Positions 38,025 through 45,629 of a stretch of 64,000 nucleotides of DNA are shown here, piece by piece. The DNA is taken from positions 186,001 to 250,000 of the forward strand of contig NZ_JAHVIA010000005.1 of NCBI RefSeq assembly GCF_019801965.1, read 5' to 3'. Below the pieces are notes generated by a model. It was given only the letters and a program-made list of their open reading frames with translations, did no database searches and was not told the DNA's origin. This DNA is from Salipiger bermudensis. GTDB taxonomy: Bacteria; Pseudomonadota; Alphaproteobacteria; Rhodobacterales; Rhodobacteraceae. The stretch's first letter is position 1. Every line of letters begins with the position of its first letter. The position numbers and the translations under genes are program-made.

Positions 38025-38435
38025 TCAGGCGTTGCGGCGGCCGAGCGGCCAGAGCGCGTGGGCGCCGTCGCCGATCAGGGCAAGCGCCGCCATCATCGCG
38101 GCCCACATCACCGGGTATTCCCAGCCGCCGCCTGCGTTGGACCAGCCGAAGCCGTTGGCCCAGTGGGCGGCGATCGCGGCGCCCAGCAGCACCGGCACCG
38201 AGACCAGCGCCACGAGGCGCGTCGCGATACCGAGGATCAGCGCGAGCCCGCCCCCGATCTCGAACAGCATGGTGGCGATGCCGAGCCAGCCCGGCAGGCC
38301 GAGGCTCTCGAAGAAGCCTGCGGTGCCGGCCGGGGTGAAGACGAGGAGCTTGGTGAGCCCGTGGGCAACGAAGAGGGCCCCGGTGGTGGCCCGCATGAGG
38401 AGCGCGCCGTAAGCGACTGTCTTTGCATTGGTCAT
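38025..38435 (-). CDS. DoxX-family membrane protein
   Basis: A 136-residue four-helix membrane protein (RATTGALFVAHGLTKLLVFT, then GLPGWLGIATMLFEIGGGLA, then LVALVSVPVLLGAAIAAHW). DoxX-like proteins accompany thiol and quinone detoxification genes in several bacteria, for example CatD and MhqP in Bacillus. It is the first gene of the operon, with AAGGACC before the ATG at 38433-38435, and is divergent from the LysR gene. Confidence 0.9.
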   Translation of the reverse strand: MTNAKTVAYGALLMRATTGALFVAHGLTKLLVFTPAGTAGFFESLGLPGWLGIATMLFEIGGGLALILGIATRLVALVSVPVLLGAAIAAHWANGFGWSNAGGGWEYPVMWAAMMAALALIGDGAHALWPLGRRNA

Positions 38436-38558
38436 AGGATCTGGTCCTTGTTGTCCTGCCGCGGGCGCCGGGGTCTTTGCGGGCCGCGCCGGCCGTGGTC
38501 TGGTGTGTTTCGATAGCCGCAAGATGCGCCTTGCGCCTCCGGAATGAAATGGCGATGA

Positions 38559-38577
38559 TGTGGAATGACCTTCCACA
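38559..38577. promoter_or_regulatory. Perfect inverted repeat between doxX and lysR: candidate LysR operator
   Basis: TGTGGAA-TGACC-TTCCACA is a perfect 7-bp inverted repeat with a 5-bp spacer, 20 bp before the lysR start and 123 bp before doxX. It fits the T-N11-A dyad form of LysR-type recognition sites, and GGAAT recurs nearby at 38541-38545 and 38586-38590. Confidence 0.7.
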
Positions 38578-38596
38578 CAATGTTCGGAATGTTCGC

Positions 38597-39493
38597 ATGG
38601 ACCTGATCGACGGGCTGCGCGCCTTCGTCTTCACCGCCGAGACCGGCTCCTTCACCGCCGCCGCCGAGCGCATGGGGATCTCCAACCGGCTGACCTCGAA
38701 ATACGTGGCCGAGCTCGAGGCCCGTCTCGGTGTGCGCCTGCTGAGCCGCACCACCCGGCGGGTCGGCGTCACCGCCTCGGGCGAGGCGCTGCTGGCGCGC
38801 GCCCCCGCCCTGCTCGACGATCTCGACGAGATGCTGGCCGAGGTGACCGAGGACGGGCGCGGCTTCACCGGCACGCTGCGGATCTCGGCGCCGGTGACCT
38901 TCGGCGAGAAATACGTGCAGGGCATGCTGGCCCGCTTCGCCGCGCCGCATGAGGCGCTGGTCGTCGACCTGCGCCTGACCGACGCCTATGTCGATCTGGC
39001 CAGCGAGGGCATCGACCTTGCCTTCCGCGTCGGTGAGGGCGCGGTCACCTCGCTGAAGCGGCGCCGGCTCGGGGCGTTGCGCAGCCTCGTGGTGGCGAGC
39101 CCCGACTACCTCGCCCGCAACGGCACACCCGAGAGCCCGGCGGATCTCGCCGCCCATGCCTGCATCGCCGACACCAACCGCGCCGAGCCCGGGCAATGGG
39201 CGTTCAGCCTTGATGGCGCCGAGATCGCCGTGGACGTGCCCTCGCGCTTCCGGGTCAACAGCGCACAGGTGGCGCGCGACCTCGCCGTCGCCGGTCAGGG
39301 CATAGCCTTCTGCCCGACCTTCGTGCTCGGGGACGATGTCGAAACCGGGCGGCTGGTGCCGGTGCTCGAAAACTATGACAGCCCGACCCGGGCGATCAGC
39401 GCGGTCTGGCTCGAAGGCCGCACCCTGCCTCGCAAGGTCCGGGCACTGATCGACTTCGCGGTCGAGGATGCGCGTCGCAACGGCCTCGGCTGA
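38597..39493 (+). CDS. LysR-family regulator, probably of the divergent quinone/catechol operon
   Basis: A 298-residue LTTR: winged helix-turn-helix at about 1-60 (AFVFTAETGSFTAAAERMG, then LTSKYVAELEARLG) and an effector domain with PVTFGEKYVQGMLARF. It belongs to the AaeR/DmlR-like group common in proteobacteria. The ATG at 38597 is chosen because upstream codons encode the intergenic dyad. Divergent placement and the dyad at 38559-38577 make the doxX operon its likely target; the inducer is unknown. Confidence 0.9.
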   Translation: MDLIDGLRAFVFTAETGSFTAAAERMGISNRLTSKYVAELEARLGVRLLSRTTRRVGVTASGEALLARAPALLDDLDEMLAEVTEDGRGFTGTLRISAPVTFGEKYVQGMLARFAAPHEALVVDLRLTDAYVDLASEGIDLAFRVGEGAVTSLKRRRLGALRSLVVASPDYLARNGTPESPADLAAHACIADTNRAEPGQWAFSLDGAEIAVDVPSRFRVNSAQVARDLAVAGQGIAFCPTFVLGDDVETGRLVPVLENYDSPTRAISAVWLEGRTLPRKVRALIDFAVEDARRNGLG

Positions 39494-39574
39494 GCCGCGC
39501 GCGTCGCGGCGCTCGGGGGCGATGGCGTCGGCGGCGGCGATGCTCTAGACAGGCGGCAACGAGGGACCGACCAG

Positions 39575-40651
39575 ATGACCAAACCGCAACTCCTGATCCA
39601 TATCGGCCACGGCAAGACCGGCTCGACCGCGATCCAGCGCATGCTCGATGTCAGCCGCGCGCCGCTCGAGCAGGCCGGGGTGGTGGTGGCCGAGGCCGAC
39701 GGCCACGCCAATCACCAGCAGATCTTCGCCTTCCTCACCGATCTGCCGAAGCAGAACCTGCCCGCCTACCAGGATGCCGACCGCGAGATGGAGAAGGCCC
39801 GCAACGATGGCGCCCGGCTTTGGGCTCGGCTGCAGGAGCGCATCGAGGCCGTGCAGCCGACGCTGGTCATCCTGAGCTGCGAGAACCAGTTCCGCCCCTA
39901 CCCGCCCGAGGCCTTCGCGCGGATGAACGCCGCGCTCGCGCCGCATTTCGACGACGTCCGCGTCATGGCCTACCTGCGCGCGCCGGCCTCCTATTTCCTT
40001 TCCGCCGCGCAGCAGGATCTCAAGAAGCGCCCGGAGTTCGAGTTGCCCTCCGCCAGCCGCTTCCGCGACACGCTCGAACCCTGGGGGCAGCACGGCCCCG
40101 GCCCGATCGAGGTCCGACGCTTCGCGCGCGACGCACTAGAGGGCGGCGACGTGGTGACCGATTTCATCGCCCGTGACCTGCCGATGATCGACCCCGCCGC
40201 CCTGCGCCGCGGCCCCGATGACGAGAACGAGACCGTGAGCCCGGAGGCGATGGAGGTCCTGCAACAGTATTTCCGCGGCCAGATCCGTGCGCCGCACCGC
40301 CATTACGACCGCCGCCCGCAGCGCTACAAGTGGCTGGTGCGGCATGCGGATGCCGTGGTGCCGGGGCAGCGCAAGCCGCGGCTGCTGCCCGGACTGCGCG
40401 AGGTGATCGAGGCGCGCTGCACCGATCTCGACTGGCTGGCCGAGACCCACGGTCTGCGCTTCCCTGAAATCGGCGCGCCCGCAATGCCGCGCGAGGAGGC
40501 CGAGGCGCGCCATGCGGCGCTGCGCGACGTGGCGCAGATCTGCACCGTCGATGCCGCGCGCAAGCAGGCCCTGCTTGACGAAATCGCTCGCCGGGCCAGG
40601 GCCGAGACCGGCCCGCTGGCCCGCATCCGTTCCCTGTTCGGAGGCCGCTGA
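39575..40651 (+). CDS. Sulfotransferase-like protein of unknown substrate
   Basis: A 358-residue soluble protein. The N-terminal LLIHIGHGKTGSTAIQRML is a P-loop-like PAPS-binding segment of the sulfotransferase superfamily (KTGSTAIQ), and VRVMAYLRAPASYFLSAAQQ fits the 3'-phosphate-binding RxP...S motif. Similar proteins are scattered in roseobacters and often unannotated. Acceptor unknown. It shares TGATG with rlmJ downstream, so the two are cotranscribed, perhaps only by compaction. Confidence 0.65.
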   Translation: MTKPQLLIHIGHGKTGSTAIQRMLDVSRAPLEQAGVVVAEADGHANHQQIFAFLTDLPKQNLPAYQDADREMEKARNDGARLWARLQERIEAVQPTLVILSCENQFRPYPPEAFARMNAALAPHFDDVRVMAYLRAPASYFLSAAQQDLKKRPEFELPSASRFRDTLEPWGQHGPGPIEVRRFARDALEGGDVVTDFIARDLPMIDPAALRRGPDDENETVSPEAMEVLQQYFRGQIRAPHRHYDRRPQRYKWLVRHADAVVPGQRKPRLLPGLREVIEARCTDLDWLAETHGLRFPEIGAPAMPREEAEARHAALRDVAQICTVDAARKQALLDEIARRARAETGPLARIRSLFGGR

Positions 40652-41436
40652 TGCTGTCCTACCAGCACCTGTATCACGCCGGAAACCTCGCCGACGTGCA
40701 GAAGCATGCGCTTCTGGCGTGGATGCTCGACTACCTCACCCAGAAGGACAAGCCGCTCAGCTATATCGAGACCCACGCCGGGCGCGGGCTCTACGATCTT
40801 TCCGCCGCCGAGGCGATCAAGACCGGCGAGGCGCAACAGGGCATCGGCGCACTGGCCGCGGCGCTGCCGAAGGCGCATCCCTATGCCCGCGCGCTGGCGA
40901 AGATCCGCGCGGAACACGGCCCGAGCGCCTATCCCGGTTCACCGCTCATCGCCCGCACCCTGCTGCGCGAGCAAGATCGCCTTCACCTCGCCGAGCTGCA
41001 CCCGCAGGAGCACGCCGCCCTGCGCAGCGCGCTGCGCGCCCCCAACGTGGCGATCCACCAGCAGGACGGGTTCGAGCTCGCCCAGAGCCTCTGCCCGCCC
41101 GAGCCGCGCCGCGGCGTGCTGCTGGTCGATCCCTCCTACGAGGTGAAGCAGGATTACGAGCGCATCCCGAAGTTCTTCGCCAAGGTCGCGAAGAAATGGA
41201 ATGTCGGGATCCTCGCACTCTGGTACCCGATCCTGACCTCGAACCTGCACGCGCCCATGGTCGCGGCGCTCGAGCGCGATCATCCGGGCGCGCTGCGCCA
41301 CGAGCTGCGCTTCCCGCCGATCCGCGAGGGCCATCGCATGGTCGGCTCGGGCATGTTCGTGATCAACCCGCCCTGGGGGATGCAGGAGGAGGCAAAACGG
41401 CTCGACCGGCTCTTCCGAGGGGCGAAAAAGCGCTGA
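40651..41436 (+). CDS. rlmJ: 23S rRNA (adenine-2030-N6)-methyltransferase RlmJ
   Basis: A 261-residue protein beginning MLSYQHLYHAGNLADVQKHA, almost the E. coli RlmJ start. The SAM site is seen in THAGRGLYDL and the catalytic motif is LLVDPSYEVK, where the family usually has DPPYE. PGSPLIARTLLREQDRL and MVGSGMFVINPPWG are also conserved. It methylates A2030 of 23S rRNA. About 20 residues shorter at the C-terminus than E. coli RlmJ. Confidence 0.93.
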   Translation: MLSYQHLYHAGNLADVQKHALLAWMLDYLTQKDKPLSYIETHAGRGLYDLSAAEAIKTGEAQQGIGALAAALPKAHPYARALAKIRAEHGPSAYPGSPLIARTLLREQDRLHLAELHPQEHAALRSALRAPNVAIHQQDGFELAQSLCPPEPRRGVLLVDPSYEVKQDYERIPKFFAKVAKKWNVGILALWYPILTSNLHAPMVAALERDHPGALRHELRFPPIREGHRMVGSGMFVINPPWGMQEEAKRLDRLFRGAKKR

Positions 41437-41469
41437 GCGAAACACCGAAAGGGGTGTAGCCTGCGCGTC

Positions 41470-42156
41470 ATGCGCTGGCTTGTCCGCCTTCTCTGCCTTG
41501 TCTGCGCCGCCCCGGCGCTGGCCTGCGAGGACCCGATCTGCGAGGTCCCGCCGGACAGCCTCGATTTCACCCGGATCATCGATTTCCAGAGCTTCCCCTC
41601 GGGCTACGGCGTCGGGCGGGCGCTGTCGGGGGTGATCGACGGCAAGGGCGCGCGCTTCGGCGAGCGCTTCCTCGGCCAACTGCTCGAGATCGACACCGGG
41701 CACGACCATCTCGTCGGCCGTCCGCTGCCGCCGCTGACGCTGCTGCCCGGCGAGGAGGGCAGCAATCTCGGCACCATCAGCCTCTGGGGCGACAACGTGC
41801 TCAAGGGCCACGGGCCGCGCGGCTTTCCCGATGCCGGCGCGGTGGGCGAAGGCGCCATCGCGGTGCTCTTCGACCGCGACCAGCCGGCGCTGGCGCTCGA
41901 CATCCGCGGCGGCGAGGGCGGCACGGTGACGCTGGTGTTCTTCGACCGCAGCGGCGCGCCGATCCACAGCCTGCGCAAGCAGGTCGACCGCGATACCGGC
42001 ACGCTGACCCTGCTGCGCCGGGGCGCCCTGCCCGACATCGCTGGCTTCACCGTCGAGAATGCGGATCCCGAGGGGCTGGGAATCGACAATCTCCGCTTCG
42101 AGTTCCACGAATTGATGGGCGCGCGGCCGCTGCCGGCCCCGGAGCGGCGGGGATGA
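41470..42156 (+). CDS. Secreted protein of unknown function
   Basis: A 228-residue protein with signal peptide MRWLVRLLCLVCAAPALA then CEDPICEV; the Cys directly after the cut could be lipidated or form a disulfide with the nearby CEV. The mature domain looks all-beta with a late GLGIDNLRFEF strand of the kind found in carbohydrate-binding-like beta-sandwiches. No family named. Starts 34 bp after rlmJ without a strong ribosome-binding site. Confidence 0.65.
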   Translation: MRWLVRLLCLVCAAPALACEDPICEVPPDSLDFTRIIDFQSFPSGYGVGRALSGVIDGKGARFGERFLGQLLEIDTGHDHLVGRPLPPLTLLPGEEGSNLGTISLWGDNVLKGHGPRGFPDAGAVGEGAIAVLFDRDQPALALDIRGGEGGTVTLVFFDRSGAPIHSLRKQVDRDTGTLTLLRRGALPDIAGFTVENADPEGLGIDNLRFEFHELMGARPLPAPERRG

Positions 42157-42292
42157 CGGCCCCGATCCGGTTCGGCGGAGCGTCGCTGCCCTCCCGGAAG
42201 GCAGTCGCACAACCCAAGAGGTCGCGCTGCCGCCTGTCGCATCACAGGCATTGCCGATTGGCCCCTCCTGCCCCAGTTTGTTGCGGCGCGCC

Positions 42293-42784
42293 ATGAGAAA
42301 GGATCGCGATGCAACACCTGCCGTCTGCACCGACCGACACCAAGCCCCGGGAGCGGCCAGCTTGGGACGCAACTTGAGATTCTGGCTGGCCTCGCCCTTC
42401 GCGGCGCCCTTCGATCCCGGCGACGCCCCGCTGGCGCTGGGGGCGCTGCTGCTGCGCGCCGCGCGCACCGAGCATGCCGGGCTCTTCGCCGACCCCGCCA
42501 CGTTCGAAGCGGTGCTTGCACAGTGCTACGATCTGACCGCGCGCGAGGCCTCGGAGATGCGCGAGGCCTGCGAGCGGGTCGAGGCGGTGGCGCCGGACTG
42601 TGCCAGCTTCGCCGAGATCCTGCAGAACGCGGTGGGCCTTAGCGACCGGCAGCGCTTCGCCCTGAGCCTGCACCACGTGCTGCTGGCGCTCGGGCCACCG
42701 CAGGACCCGCAGCTCGAGGCCCTCTCGCAGCTGTTTCTTGGCGCTCATTCCGCAACAAACCCGGCCTCTGTGCGGGCGGGCTGA
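42293..42784 (+). CDS. TerB-like protein, degenerate member of a tandem set (start uncertain)
   Basis: About 163 residues. The part from PLALGALLLRAARTEHAGLF to HHVLLALGPPQDPQ aligns with the two TerB-like proteins that follow, in the same helix order. However, the acidic residues those carry in both helical hairpins (ADxxY...E and ADGxxDxxE) are missing here (RTEHAGL, ALGPPQDPQLE). Metal binding is therefore probably lost. The start could be ATG 42293 or a downstream TTG closer to RFWLASPF; the N-terminal 30 residues look non-conserved. Confidence 0.6.
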   Translation: MRKDRDATPAVCTDRHQAPGAASLGRNLRFWLASPFAAPFDPGDAPLALGALLLRAARTEHAGLFADPATFEAVLAQCYDLTAREASEMREACERVEAVAPDCASFAEILQNAVGLSDRQRFALSLHHVLLALGPPQDPQLEALSQLFLGAHSATNPASVRAG

Positions 42785-42846
42785 CGAATCCCCTGTTGCC
42801 GGTCGTGTCGCGCTGGCACACTGGGCGGACGACGCAGGAGGGCCCC

Positions 42847-43290
42847 ATGTTCGAGCGACTGAAATCGTTCTTTCACCACCGCGCAGCGCCGGCCAAGCCG
42901 CTGCACGAGCTCGACGCCGCCCATGCCATGGGCGCGCTCTTGGTGAAGGTGGCGATCGCCGATCACACCTATCTCTTCGAGGAGGTCGAGCAGATCGACC
43001 GCATCCTCGCCGAGGCCTACAACCTCAAGCCGCTGCAGGCCGCCAAGATGCGGGCGGAGTGCGAGCGGCTGGCCTTCGAGATGCCCGGCATCGAGGAGAT
43101 GGCCGCCCGCATCCGCGACGGCGTCGATTACGAACACCGCCGCGCCGCGGTCGAGGCGATGTGGAAGCTGGCCGAGGTCGACGGCATCAGCGATGCCGAC
43201 GAGACCGCGCTGGTCGAGCTGATCGAGGATCATCTCGGGCTCGAGCGCGCCGATTCAGAGGAGGCCCGCGCCTCCGCCGTCATCCCCTGA
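42847..43290 (+). CDS. TerB-family tellurite-resistance-like protein
   Basis: A 147-residue protein starting MFERLKSFFHHRA. The TerB domain (about 20-135) has MGALLVKVAIADHTYLFEEV and LAEVDGISDADETALVELIE, with the acidic residues expected for divalent metal binding. Start at ATG 42847, 62 bp after the preceding paralogue, with AGGAGGG upstream. TerB-like proteins are widespread and mostly of unknown function; tellurite resistance should not be assumed. Confidence 0.85.
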   Translation: MFERLKSFFHHRAAPAKPLHELDAAHAMGALLVKVAIADHTYLFEEVEQIDRILAEAYNLKPLQAAKMRAECERLAFEMPGIEEMAARIRDGVDYEHRRAAVEAMWKLAEVDGISDADETALVELIEDHLGLERADSEEARASAVIP

Positions 43291-43351
43291 CGGCCCCCGC
43301 TCACGCGGGCGAGAGCCTCTCTTTCCCGATCCGGCAACCGGCGCTATATCG

Positions 43352-43798
43352 ATGTCCATGTTCGCAGATTTCCTCAAGCGGCTCGTCGAGCCCGGCCCGC
43401 AACCCCTCCCTGACGCAGACGCACGGCTGGCGCTGACCGCCCTGCTCGTGCGTGTCGCCCGCGCCGACGAGACCTATGACGAGAGCGAGCGCGAGCGCAT
43501 CGACCGCATCAACGTCGCCCGCTACGGGCTGTCGCCCTTCGAGGCCGCCAAGCTGCGCAGCGAGGGCGAGGCGCTCGAGGCAGAGGCCCCCGACACCGTG
43601 CGCTTCACCCGCGCCATCAAGGACGCGGTCGATTACGATCACCGCATCGGCGTCATCGAGGCGCTCTGGCAGGTGGTGCTCGCCGACGGGGTGCGCGACG
43701 CCGAGGAAGACGCGCTGCTGCGGCTGGTCTCGAACCTGCTCGGCATCAATGATCGCGATTCCGCCCTTGCCCGGCAGCGGGTTGAACGCGGAAGCTGA
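43352..43798 (+). CDS. TerB-family protein, third tandem paralogue
   Basis: A 148-residue TerB domain protein: LTALLVRVARADETYDESER and VVLADGVRDAEEDALLRLVS carry the acidic metal-binding pairs. It is closer to the second paralogue than the first is. A second ATG (43358) gives a two-residue shorter form with better N-terminal similarity (MFADFLKRL). Ends the tandem array. Confidence 0.85.
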   Translation: MSMFADFLKRLVEPGPQPLPDADARLALTALLVRVARADETYDESERERIDRINVARYGLSPFEAAKLRSEGEALEAEAPDTVRFTRAIKDAVDYDHRIGVIEALWQVVLADGVRDAEEDALLRLVSNLLGINDRDSALARQRVERGS

Positions 43799-43917
43799 TC
43801 CAGCGCCGAAGCTTTCAACCCTGAGAGCCTGCCGCCCGCCCAGCCCCTGCGCAAGGCGGCGCCTCGAAACAAGGCATTTGCCGATTGACGCGGCGATAAC
43901 CCCGCCTTTGGTCGCGT

Positions 43918-43932
43918 TTTGCGCATTGCAAA
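43918..43932 (+). promoter_or_regulatory. Inverted repeat upstream of the amino-acid ABC operon
   Basis: TTTGC-GCATT-GCAAA, a perfect 5-bp inverted repeat 57 bp before the ATPase start, in the otherwise gene-free 190 bp after the TerB genes. It resembles but does not equal the TTTGCAAA sites at scfR and pyc. Regulator unknown. Confidence 0.35.
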
Positions 43933-43989
43933 GGGCGGCTGTTTGCGCCCATCCTCCCCCCTGATCGAAACCGCCGCCAGAGGTCAGGC

Positions 43990-44766
43990 TTGCCAAATCC
44001 AACGCCCGTCATCGAGATCCGCAACCTGCACAAGGCCTATGGCAGCCTCGAGGTGCTCAAGGGCGTCGATGTCACCGCCCATCGCGGCGACGTGGTTTCG
44101 CTGATCGGCTCGTCGGGCTCCGGCAAATCCACGCTGCTGCGCTGCTGCAACCTCCTCGAGGACAGCCAGAAGGGCGAGATCCTGTTCAAGGGCGAGCCGG
44201 TGGTCTGGAAGGGCGAGGGCCATCACCGCCGCCCCGCCGATCCCAAGCAGGTGCTGCGCATCCGCACAAACCTGTCGATGGTGTTCCAGCAATTCAATCT
44301 CTGGGCCCACATGACGATCCTGCAAAACGTCATGGAGGCCCCCGTCACCGTGCTGGCGCGCGACCGCGCCTCGGTCGAGAAAGCCGCCCGGGGCTATCTC
44401 GAGAAGGTCGGCATCGGCGACAAGTGGGATGCCTACCCGGCGCAGCTTTCCGGCGGCCAGCAGCAGCGCGCCGCCATCGCCCGCGCGCTCTGCATGGAGC
44501 CCGAGGCGTTGCTCTTCGACGAGCCGACCTCGGCGCTCGACCCGGAGCTCGAACAGGAGGTGGTCAAGGTCATCAAGGACCTCGCCGCCGAGGGGCGCAC
44601 GATGATCATCGTGACCCATGACATGAAGATGGCCCATGACGTGAGCGATCACGTGGTGTTCCTGCACCAGGGCCTGATCGAGGAACAGGGCCCGCCCGAG
44701 ACGCTGTTCGGCGCGCCGAAATCCGAGCGCCTGCGCGGGTTCCTCAAATCCACGACCCACGCCTGA
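43990..44766 (+). CDS. Polar amino-acid ABC transporter ATPase (HisP/OccP type)
   Basis: A 258-residue ABC ATPase: Walker A GSSGSGKST, LSGGQQQRAAIARAL, LLFDEPTSALD, THDMKMAHD. The insert VVWKGEGHHRRPADPKQ and the overall match are those of the basic amino-acid (His/Arg/octopine/nopaline) branch. The start is a TTG at 43990 with AGAGG upstream; no ATG is better placed. First gene of an ATPase-binding-protein-permease-permease operon. Confidence 0.92.
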   Translation: MPNPTPVIEIRNLHKAYGSLEVLKGVDVTAHRGDVVSLIGSSGSGKSTLLRCCNLLEDSQKGEILFKGEPVVWKGEGHHRRPADPKQVLRIRTNLSMVFQQFNLWAHMTILQNVMEAPVTVLARDRASVEKAARGYLEKVGIGDKWDAYPAQLSGGQQQRAAIARALCMEPEALLFDEPTSALDPELEQEVVKVIKDLAAEGRTMIIVTHDMKMAHDVSDHVVFLHQGLIEEQGPPETLFGAPKSERLRGFLKSTTHA

Positions 44767-44804
44767 CCGGCCGGGTCCAGAAGACCAACCAAGGGAGCAA
44801 TGAA

Positions 44805-45527
44805 ATGAAGAAAATCCTTCTCGGCACCGCCGCGCTGGCCCTGACCGCCTCGATGGCGCTGGCCCAGGACGTCGTGCGCATGGGCACCGAGGGCGCCTAC
44901 CCTCCGTACAACTTCATCAACGATGACGGTGAGGTCGACGGCTTCGAGCGCGATCTCGGCGACGAGCTCTGCGCCCGTGCCGAGCTGACCTGCGAGTGGG
45001 TCACCAACGAGTGGGATTCGATCATCCCCAACCTCGTGTCGGGCAACTACGACACCATCATCGCCGGCATGTCGATCAACGACGAGCGCGAAGAGGTGAT
45101 CGACTTCACCCAGGATTACATCCCGCCGGCGACCTCGTCCTACGTGGCGCTGACCGAAGATGCGCCGCTCGACGGCGTGGTTGCGGCGCAGACCTCGACG
45201 CTGCAGTCGGGCTACATCTCGGAAAGCGGCGCCACGCTGCTCGAATTCGCCACCGCCGACGAGATCATCTCGGCGCTGCGCAACGGCGAGGCCGACGCGG
45301 TGTTCTTCGACACCGACTACCTGACGCCGATCGTCGAGGAATCCGGCGGCGAGCTGATGTTCGTCGGCGAGACCGTGACCCTCGGCCGCGGCACCGGCAT
45401 GGGCATCCGCGAGAGCGACGGCGAGCTGAAGGATACCTTCGACGCGGCGATCACCTCGATGAAGGAAGACGGCTCGCTCAACGAGCTGCTGATCAAGTGG
45501 TTCGGCGAAGGCACCGACACCTACTGA
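44805..45527 (+). CDS. Polar amino-acid ABC transporter substrate-binding protein
   Basis: A 240-residue family-3 solute-binding protein with signal peptide MKKILLGTAALALTASMALA. MGTEGAYPPYNFINDDGEVD and GFERDLGDELCARAEL are the classic front of lysine/arginine/ornithine/histidine-binding proteins, with a likely disulfide between the Cys of ELCARAELTCEW. AAGGGAG precedes the ATG. The partner ligand is not determined; the downstream polyamine-type enzymes suggest a nitrogen-rich amine or amino acid. Confidence 0.93.
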   Translation: MKKILLGTAALALTASMALAQDVVRMGTEGAYPPYNFINDDGEVDGFERDLGDELCARAELTCEWVTNEWDSIIPNLVSGNYDTIIAGMSINDEREEVIDFTQDYIPPATSSYVALTEDAPLDGVVAAQTSTLQSGYISESGATLLEFATADEIISALRNGEADAVFFDTDYLTPIVEESGGELMFVGETVTLGRGTGMGIRESDGELKDTFDAAITSMKEDGSLNELLIKWFGEGTDTY

Positions 45528-45543
45528 TCGCCCTGATCTGACA

Positions 45544-45573
45544 TCGGAGGCGCGGGTCGACCCGCGTCTCCGA
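45544..45573 (+). terminator. Stem-loop between binding-protein and permease genes
   Basis: TCGGAG at 45544 pairs with CTCCGA at 45568, and inside it CGCGGGT pairs with ACCCGCG around a tiny loop. There is no T-run, so it is more likely a partial terminator or 3'-end stabiliser. Such hairpins give the binding protein excess over its permeases. Confidence 0.6.
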
Positions 45574-45629
45574 CCCCACCCAGCCCCGCCCCGCGACGCG
45601 CCGTTCCGGCGCCCCTGACCCGGACCCGC

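Noticed and set aside
37945-38925. An open frame that would fuse the dioxygenase to a long upstream extension (600 residues in total)
   Set aside because: The extension is the shifted reading of doxX and its leader. The dioxygenase domain begins normally at ATG 37944 with AAGGAGA upstream.
42847-43798. Tellurite-resistance operon
   Set aside because: Only TerB-like folds are present; no TerC, TerD or TerZ-type genes accompany them, so a resistance function is not supported.
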